Assembly (NCBI GenBank): GCA_021648375.1
Contig: JAKISW010000021.1
Span: 1 to 50,709, forward strand
DNA: 50,709 nt
Origin: Devosiaceae bacterium
GTDB lineage: Bacteria; Pseudomonadota; Alphaproteobacteria; Rhizobiales; Devosiaceae
Direction of reading: 5' to 3'
A program made the position numbers and the translations under genes. The notes below the pieces were generated by a model. It saw only the letters and a list, made by a program, of their open reading frames with translations, searched no databases and was not told the DNA's origin. Of the stretch, positions 46,701-50,709 are shown piece by piece (position 1 is the stretch's first letter; each line of letters begins with the position of its first letter).

Positions 46701-47604
46701 GAAGCTTTTCAAAGGCGTTCGATAAAACGTCCAGACGTTGATTAAGCGACTTAAAATCCAGATCGTTCCCCTCAGGTATCGCATCTGCCAGCCGGGCAAT
46801 CTGGGTTTCCAGGCGTTTGATCTGGCTCTGCTCGCCCACATTATTGGCCAGATGTTCCACCACACCGCAAAGCTGCTCAATCTGAGTAGCCATTTCTGTA
46901 ATCGGGGCGCTTGAATTATTCTGCAAATTATTCTGACTGGCGAGTATTTGTTCGAATCTGGCAATACGTGAACTTATATCGCCAAGGGCTGCACCAAATT
47001 CGTTAAATTTCTCAGGAGCGTTCTGCCGTTGGCCCTGGTATTGATGAGCTGACATATCATGATCCCGGTTGCGCGGCTTTTGCTGCTTGCGTGACCTGAT
47101 CTGGTGAATTGCGTTTTGCAACTGGCGTGCTGATTGGGCAGGCATTGAAAATGCCTCCTCTGTTTCATTTTGGCTATCAGAGGCATACTGAGACGAAGAG
47201 TGCCGCGAATAGCGTCCACGTGATGGCTTGATCTGATTTGAACGGGAGGGAATTTGCGGATGATATTCTTCTGGAGCAAATTGACCTTGCTCGAATTCCT
47301 CCTGGTAGAATTGTCCGAAATTTTGCGCAGGCATATGGCTTTTACCGCGCCGAGAATATTCACTCTGGTGTTGAAACTGGTCCTGTTGTTGAAGATGAAC
47401 CTGATCAAGCAAGTCCTCCAACTGGTCCTGAAGCGAGTTCCAGTCCCCTTTGGCAAATGCATCAACGTCGTGCGAAGACGGCAAATCTGAGCCTGCACGC
47501 CCTTGCTCAAACCCGCCATATTTTGGCACACGTGATTCCGAAGCTCTCAGCCCCGGATTCTCTGTAGCATTTTGCCAATTATTTGTTCTTTGAGGGTTGG
47601 CCAT
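43753..47604 (-). CDS. podJ: PodJ-like polar organelle/localization protein
   Basis: A 1283-residue protein from ATG 47604 (GAGAAA upstream). The N-terminal about 200 residues are Gln/Arg-rich and disordered; 200-590 is predicted coiled coil with heptad-like leucines; 590-870 is acidic and Pro-rich. A single helix (RQPILLVAALAAVTLLTINLV) at about 871-895 crosses the inner membrane. The periplasmic part has SEL1 repeats (about 1010-1170, for example DPRAQFEIAAIFAEGRAITQDLGAASVWYERSAAQG) and a C-terminal peptidoglycan-binding domain (VQAVLNRLGFDAGTPDGLMGPKTAGAI). This order is that of PodJ, which marks a cell pole and recruits cell-cycle proteins such as PleC. A CtrA-like site lies upstream. 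Confidence 0.88.
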   Translation of the reverse strand: MANPQRTNNWQNATENPGLRASESRVPKYGGFEQGRAGSDLPSSHDVDAFAKGDWNSLQDQLEDLLDQVHLQQQDQFQHQSEYSRRGKSHMPAQNFGQFYQEEFEQGQFAPEEYHPQIPSRSNQIKPSRGRYSRHSSSQYASDSQNETEEAFSMPAQSARQLQNAIHQIRSRKQQKPRNRDHDMSAHQYQGQRQNAPEKFNEFGAALGDISSRIARFEQILASQNNLQNNSSAPITEMATQIEQLCGVVEHLANNVGEQSQIKRLETQIARLADAIPEGNDLDFKSLNQRLDVLSNAFEKLQDLQTRQLDFAAIATAGSDNLDALEPGVKNILQRMDDLEQIEIDLEPIEKCVRSIYDRIDTLEQTMSQPNPDIEWLSRDMAEFTKAMKSASSNSDSAELIERVDTLVVRIEQIESQGSPVGSIKSEIQNLQSSLLNAVEPRFEALEQQLGSLQNNFSETSNTGQQPEISVDMLEKHIQNLAKKLDETNSEISGLQQVFTKGDEVNSSPDINAIADMVANRTYEAMEKLQAQSGSGVEQTALDELEGRLSGLFKSQTNNNQNGEFVNVRKSIDQVNDRLSRLETSLEAVDKNPSGSVDIDQNVSESSLKTQRSKFENNFEQEPGATKSGAQILKPEKPSKHLLPELADNMPRPPAEEAPLNAPVFGKGEFNSDQNSARVPVPASLRVEPDDLLVMESEIHEIDEPHPARHSPFSSDFEGMGNVDKNDVKPIKIPRLNDENPSAPPAPKSTFAQNQSPITRSGDREENTSNPPQDTRVSRSTFIEAARRAVKSNNQMQTQEEEQSLIGRAIARFQKKSAAVKETETEKNNSVKGKASLVDGNQETEFTSKQEDQSEEYDDLTTVPESFLSKNRQPILLVAALAAVTLLTINLVSQRFSAPQGDQVEAVAQIDSADSADTFVDGGVNNLPVDQGSGSAGASFIPGETPIQTTPDQTTSNLMMENGSGEGVRIIDPGVNQETPVSLNLASLTSIGASTPLQGFEMPPEAIGPLQLRQAAQDGDPRAQFEIAAIFAEGRAITQDLGAASVWYERSAAQGFAPAGYRLANMLENGIGVEKDLARARLWYQLAADAGNRMSMHNLASLMASGQLGEPQFDLAAYWFEKAANLGLKDSQFNLAMLNARGLGVPQNAENAYKWFSIAASLGDEDAAKARDDIARSLDAQIMPDLQNKIAAWEAANLNILANFAPIGTWTANFDPGADIDNSEVIVRVQAVLNRLGFDAGTPDGLMGPKTAGAIVDFERQVGMAPSGAVNPRLLAVLGSQPV

Positions 47605-47686
47605 AAATTTCTCATGCGTGCGATTTATTTGGAGTGCCCACAAAAATCTAATTGGGGCATTAAACTCTCTTTTCGCAAAAACATGG

Positions 47687-47701
47687 TAAACAACCAGTTA
47701 A
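47687..47701 (-). promoter_or_regulatory. CtrA-like box upstream of podJ
   Basis: On the minus strand the site reads TTAACTGGTTGTTTA, that is TTAA-N7-TTTA, one base from the CtrA consensus TTAA-N7-TTAA, 83 bp before the podJ ATG. CtrA control of podJ is known in relatives; here it is inferred from sequence alone. Confidence 0.45.
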
Positions 47702-47871
47702 CCTTTAGTGCAATTTGCAAAAAACTGGCTAAATGATCGCCACAAAATTATTCTTGAGTGATTTAAAAAGCCAAAGAAATGTTTGATTTTTGCTAAAAAA
47801 AAATTCAAATACTTAACCGCGCTGCATTTTGGGGACAGCATGAGAACTGCAATTTTAAAAAGGGGAATTAA

Positions 47872-48294
47872 ATGCTCAAGGAATTCAAAGAATTTGCCAT
47901 CAAAGGCAATATGATAGACATGGCGGTGGGTATTGTCATCGGTGCCGCGTTCGGGGCAATTATCGGATCACTCGTCGATGATGTGTTTATGCCTGTTGTA
48001 GGCCTGCTACTTGGTGGAATTGATTTTTCAAACTGGTTTATTTTACTGGGTGACGCAGGGGGAGCTGTTATTCCCACCGTTGATGCAGCTAAGGAAGCCG
48101 GAATTGCAACGATTAATATCGGCCTGTTTATTAATGCTGTCATCAAGTTTATTATCATTGCCTTTGCGCTGTTTATTCTGGTTAAGGGAATAAACTCCAT
48201 GAAGCGAAAAGAAGAAGAAAAACCTACGGCACCCAAAGCCACTCCACCCGAGGAAGTGTTGCTAAAGGAAATTCGTGATCTGCTGAAAAAGTAA
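47872..48294 (+). CDS. mscL: Large-conductance mechanosensitive channel MscL
   Basis: A 140-residue inner-membrane channel. The N-terminal KEFKEFAIKGNMIDMAVGIVIGAAFGAIIGSLVDDVFMPVVGLLLGG is the MscL amphipathic helix plus first helix; a periplasmic loop follows, then the second helix (AVIKFIIIAFALFILVKGINSM) and a charged C-terminal bundle. It forms a pentamer that opens under membrane tension at osmotic downshock. GGGG lies 9 nt before the ATG. A terminator hairpin follows at 48337. Confidence 0.96.
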   Translation: MLKEFKEFAIKGNMIDMAVGIVIGAAFGAIIGSLVDDVFMPVVGLLLGGIDFSNWFILLGDAGGAVIPTVDAAKEAGIATINIGLFINAVIKFIIIAFALFILVKGINSMKRKEEEKPTAPKATPPEEVLLKEIRDLLKK

Positions 48295-48336
48295 TATCAT
48301 TTTGGCAGGCGATATATTGAAATATCAAACTACATG

Positions 48337-48368
48337 GCGGTTTCCTTTTTCAAGGGAGCCGCTTTTTT
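48337..48368 (+). terminator. Rho-independent terminator of mscL
   Basis: GCGGTTTCC and GGGAGCCGC form a 9-bp stem with two G-U pairs, followed by six T residues, 43 nt after the mscL stop. Confidence 0.75.
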
Positions 48369-48438
48369 AGTTCAGCAATGGTAAAAACCAAAATTTTCTC
48401 CGGGCGGTTTTATAAACTTGAACTTTTATACATACGCC

Positions 48439-48515
48439 CAAATACCTATAGGAATAAAATCCTTTACATCGAGATCATAGGAACTTAATCCTAAGTATAG
48501 GTATTTGATTCTAAG
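48439..48515 (+). promoter_or_regulatory. Three-copy 20-bp motif upstream of the response regulator
   Basis: CATAGGAACTTAATCCTAAG (48476-48495) is followed without gap by TATAGGTATTTGATTCTAAG (48496-48515), 15 of 20 matching. A weaker copy is at 48447-48466, about 29 bp earlier. The outer parts also form a 12-bp perfect inverted repeat, CAAATACCTATA (48439-48450) with TATAGGTATTTG (48496-48507). It is likely a multi-site operator, possibly autoregulatory. The rest of the 335-bp gap holds the mscL terminator and no gene. Confidence 0.55.
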
Positions 48516-48629
48516 GGGTAACCATCTCACATCGGCACAACACTTAGTTCAAACTGCGGGAGTGATTCTGCTTGGGGTAAATTGCAGAATTTTTATTTGA
48601 ATATCAGTATTTCAAACAAGTTGGGGCAG

Positions 48630-49271
48630 ATGAAAATGGAACAAAAACTTTTTTATCATTCATATCAAAATCGGGATCGACTGGTGCATATAGTTGATGG
48701 AGATCAGGGGACTTGCGAGGCTCTTGGTGTATTATTTCGGCTCGAGGGGTTTCAAACCATATCATCTATGGATTGCGCTGAATTTTTTATCAAAATGGAA
48801 CAAAGGGCACCCGATGTGGTGATTTTGAACCTTGAGATAAATTCACAATCAACGCTTGATGCTCTTGGCAGGATAAAGTCAGTTTGCATAGGAACACCGG
48901 TGTTTATGCTCGCAAACAACAGGGATGTAATCGCTGCGGTTACGGCGATGAAATACGGAGCGACCGATGTTATCGCCAAACCAATAGATACTGAAAAATT
49001 CGTAAGTGCTGTTCGGGATGCGCTTCGACGTGATGTGCATCTGGGGGCGGTGCAGGGTGGCCGTCGACCCATTGAAATTCGCGGATTTAATCAACTCACC
49101 CCTCGTGAACGTCAGGTATTGCAATTAATTACCAATGGCCAATCCAACAAGGAAGCAGGGCGCGATCTGGGAATATCGCCGAGAACCATTGAGGTTCATC
49201 GGGCTCGTGTCATGGAAAAACTTGGGGCTCGCAATACCGCAGACCTGATGCGAATTGTATTGACCAGCTAG
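48630..49271 (+). CDS. LuxR/FixJ-type response regulator with degenerate receiver
   Basis: About 213 residues from ATG 48630 (GGGG 4 nt upstream); ATG 48636 or TTG 48582 are alternatives. The receiver domain (about 15-135) begins LVHIVDGDQGTCEALGVLF and ends DVIAKPIDTEKF with the conserved Lys. The phosphoacceptor Asp is replaced by Asn (VVILNLEINS, codon 48828-48830), and the conserved Thr/Ser is Ala (FMLANN). The C-terminal LuxR HTH is intact: LTPRERQVLQLITNGQSNKEAGRDLGISPRTIEVHRARVMEKLGARN. It probably binds DNA without phosphorylation control. No kinase is adjacent. Confidence 0.88.
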   Translation: MKMEQKLFYHSYQNRDRLVHIVDGDQGTCEALGVLFRLEGFQTISSMDCAEFFIKMEQRAPDVVILNLEINSQSTLDALGRIKSVCIGTPVFMLANNRDVIAAVTAMKYGATDVIAKPIDTEKFVSAVRDALRRDVHLGAVQGGRRPIEIRGFNQLTPRERQVLQLITNGQSNKEAGRDLGISPRTIEVHRARVMEKLGARNTADLMRIVLTS

Positions 49272-49327
49272 GGCCAAGACCTAAAGTTTAAGACCAATAA
49301 TTTATTCCTATAATTAAAGCTCAAATT

Positions 49328-49361
49328 ACAAAAACCCCGAGCCAATTAATAGCTCGGGGTT
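49328..49361 (-). terminator. Rho-independent terminator of the permease fusion gene
   Basis: AACCCCGAGC and GCTCGGGGTT form a 10-bp perfect stem with a 9-nt loop. Read on the minus strand it is followed by a T-tract (TTTTTG), so it ends the transcript of the gene at 49462, about 100 nt past its stop. It may also slow plus-strand transcription from the response regulator. Confidence 0.8.
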
Positions 49362-49461
49362 CTCTGTGACATCATCCAGTGCTGGTAAGTTGCACATTAC
49401 CCGTGTGCATTATGGTTACCTGATAAATGATGGTCAGTGGGCGGGAAATTGTCTTCTATAT

Positions 49462-50709
49462 TTAGAAGTCGATCCCACTCACATCATTGAAGCGTCCTTG
49501 AACTGCCCAGCCGTTGGTGAGAGCCACGCTTTCGCTAACTGCGATTATTAACTCGTTTTCTCCGCTTTTTAACGGCAGGAATACTGTGTCGTAATAACCA
49601 ACTGTTCCAAGAAAACGATAATCGCGTGAACTTTCACCATCACTACCTTGAAATAAAGGCTGGCCATTAAGATAGATTTTGGCCGCATCACTAAAGCCAA
49701 ATTGAAATTCTTTCATCTGGTTAGACTGGGAATTAATCATTACTTTTGCAAGAACCGTGTCTTGACCCGGTGCCACACCCTGCAATTTTGCCAGATTGGT
49801 AATTCCTGTAACATCAGCATCAAGAGCCTGAAATGAAAGGCCTGAAACCATATCTTTTGGCAACATGCCATTTCCTATCAGCGATGCGCCATCGAACGTA
49901 TTAGATACTTGCCAGGTTAGAATAGTTCCCGCAATTGCCGGTTCTTCCAGGGCGGATTGGGATGCCCGGTCATAGAAAAATGTGGCCAGGGTTTCGAAAT
50001 CGAAGGGGCGTAATAATAAGGTCGCTGAAAGTTCTTTCATTGTATCCACAAATACCAACAGGAACGCTACCCCCAGGGCTCGCCTCATTATTGGCCGGTG
50101 CACCTGCCAGGCTGTTTGCATGGGTGTGCGCCCCAAGGCCCGCGCCGCCATGTCTATGTGGGGAGAGATTTTGCCAAAGCCTGATTCCAAAGTGCCATAG
50201 GCAATGGCGAGAAATCGCAAGGTGCAGGCGTAGACAATAATCATAATTGAACCGCTGAACATGAGCCCCGTTGAAATACCAAACGATGAGCGCATCAACC
50301 CATCCAGCCAATTATCAAATCCCGCAAGCGCCACGAGTAAGCCAACAGCCAGCACAGTTCCTGGAACGGCATAGCCAAGGCTGGCAATTCGGCCAATCGT
50401 ACTTATTTTGGCGCTTTTGGTAATGCGCCCATATTGCAAAACCCCATAGGCAATTGTCGTGGCAAGCGTTGCACTCAAGAAGGCCACCCATATGCTGCTG
50501 GTAGCGGCAGAGAATAGAACCGGATCCAATAATCCATCAATCCGGCGAAGGGCATAGACCGCCAGAACAAAGACGGGAATTCCCAAACCCGCAAGCAATG
50601 GTAGCACGCAGGCAATAATACAAAGCGCCTGCTTTAAGGGGCTAAGCTGCAACAGGGCAGGGGGCTTGTCGCGCGTTGAAGCAGCATAAGTTCGCCCTAG
50701 CCTTGCCCG
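49462..50709 (-). CDS. FbpB-like iron permease fused to a jelly-roll-like C-terminal domain, 5' end outside window
   Basis: The frame is open from the right edge to a stop at 49462 (415 codons). The first about 265 residues are the second half of an FbpB-type permease: GYAVPGTVLAVGLLVAL, GFGKISPHIDMAARALGRTPMQTAWQVHRPIMRRALG (coupling loop) and TMKELSATLLLRPFDFETLATFFYDRASQ. After ALEEPAIAG the expected last helix is absent. Instead about 150 residues follow (ILTWQVSNTFDGASL..., GFSDAAKIYLNGQPLF, RDYRFLGTVGYYDTVFLPL, GENELIIAVSESV), which look like a secreted beta-sandwich (galactose-binding-like) domain. Losing one helix would place that domain in the periplasm. It could be a real fusion, a deletion scar or a misassembly. 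Confidence 0.75.
   Translation of the reverse strand, partial: RARLGRTYAASTRDKPPALLQLSPLKQALCIIACVLPLLAGLGIPVFVLAVYALRRIDGLLDPVLFSAATSSIWVAFLSATLATTIAYGVLQYGRITKSAKISTIGRIASLGYAVPGTVLAVGLLVALAGFDNWLDGLMRSSFGISTGLMFSGSIMIIVYACTLRFLAIAYGTLESGFGKISPHIDMAARALGRTPMQTAWQVHRPIMRRALGVAFLLVFVDTMKELSATLLLRPFDFETLATFFYDRASQSALEEPAIAGTILTWQVSNTFDGASLIGNGMLPKDMVSGLSFQALDADVTGITNLAKLQGVAPGQDTVLAKVMINSQSNQMKEFQFGFSDAAKIYLNGQPLFQGSDGESSRDYRFLGTVGYYDTVFLPLKSGENELIIAVSESVALTNGWAVQGRFNDVSGIDF

Overview
The window reads as ordinary chromosome of an alphaproteobacterium, most likely a Hyphomicrobiales (Rhizobiales) member of moderate GC. Supporting marks are a class I lysyl-tRNA synthetase, a PodJ-type polarity protein, a PdhS/DivL-family cell-cycle kinase relative, a tRNA-His with A73 and no encoded G-1, the aglEFGAK alpha-glucoside operon, TIGR02186 next to a TauE exporter, and a rhizobial-type intergenic palindrome. 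Species cannot be named from sequence alone. I see no phage, insertion sequence, CRISPR array or rRNA.

Region 1-11.3 kb is a sugar and sugar-acid catabolic island. A XylD-like IlvD/Edd dehydratase (+) stands opposite a five-gene minus-strand operon: aldo/keto reductase, SMP-30 lactonase, mutarotase-like protein, Ldh2-type dehydrogenase and HSL-type esterase. Around it are a second lactonase, D-mannonate dehydratase and a truncated unknown gene at the left edge. Together they outline a non-phosphorylative route: mutarotation, C1 oxidation, lactone opening, dehydration to a 2-keto-3-deoxy acid. A TTTGGTAT-type motif recurs in four promoter regions and suggests one shared regulator. A tandem hairpin repeat separates the two convergent catabolic units.

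Region 11.5-19.1 kb holds a TadG-like protein, tRNA-His, a PAS-rich degenerate histidine kinase, and an iron-type substrate-binding protein with its permease but no ATPase. Region 19.1-27 kb is the agl alpha-glucoside system: ATPase, alpha-glucosidase, a LacI regulator on the opposite strand, two permeases and the binding protein, with LacI-type palindromes in both control regions.

Region 27.3-43.5 kb is mixed: a GT2 synthase, an amino-acid-type binding protein, a fatty acid hydroxylase family protein, a TerB protein, lysK, an S24 regulator, DUF952-pyrD, MATE, SDR, a ligase-associated helicase with pdeM, DUF3429, TIGR02186 and TauE. Region 43.7-50.7 kb carries PodJ, MscL, a LuxR-type regulator whose receiver lacks the phosphoacceptor Asp, and the 3' part of a second iron permease whose last membrane helix is replaced by a jelly-roll-like domain.

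No single wholly new system stands out. The best leads are the chimeric permease, the two degenerate signalling proteins, the tandem hairpin repeat at 2.9-3.1 kb, the three-copy motif upstream of the degenerate response regulator, and the shared operator motif of the sugar island.
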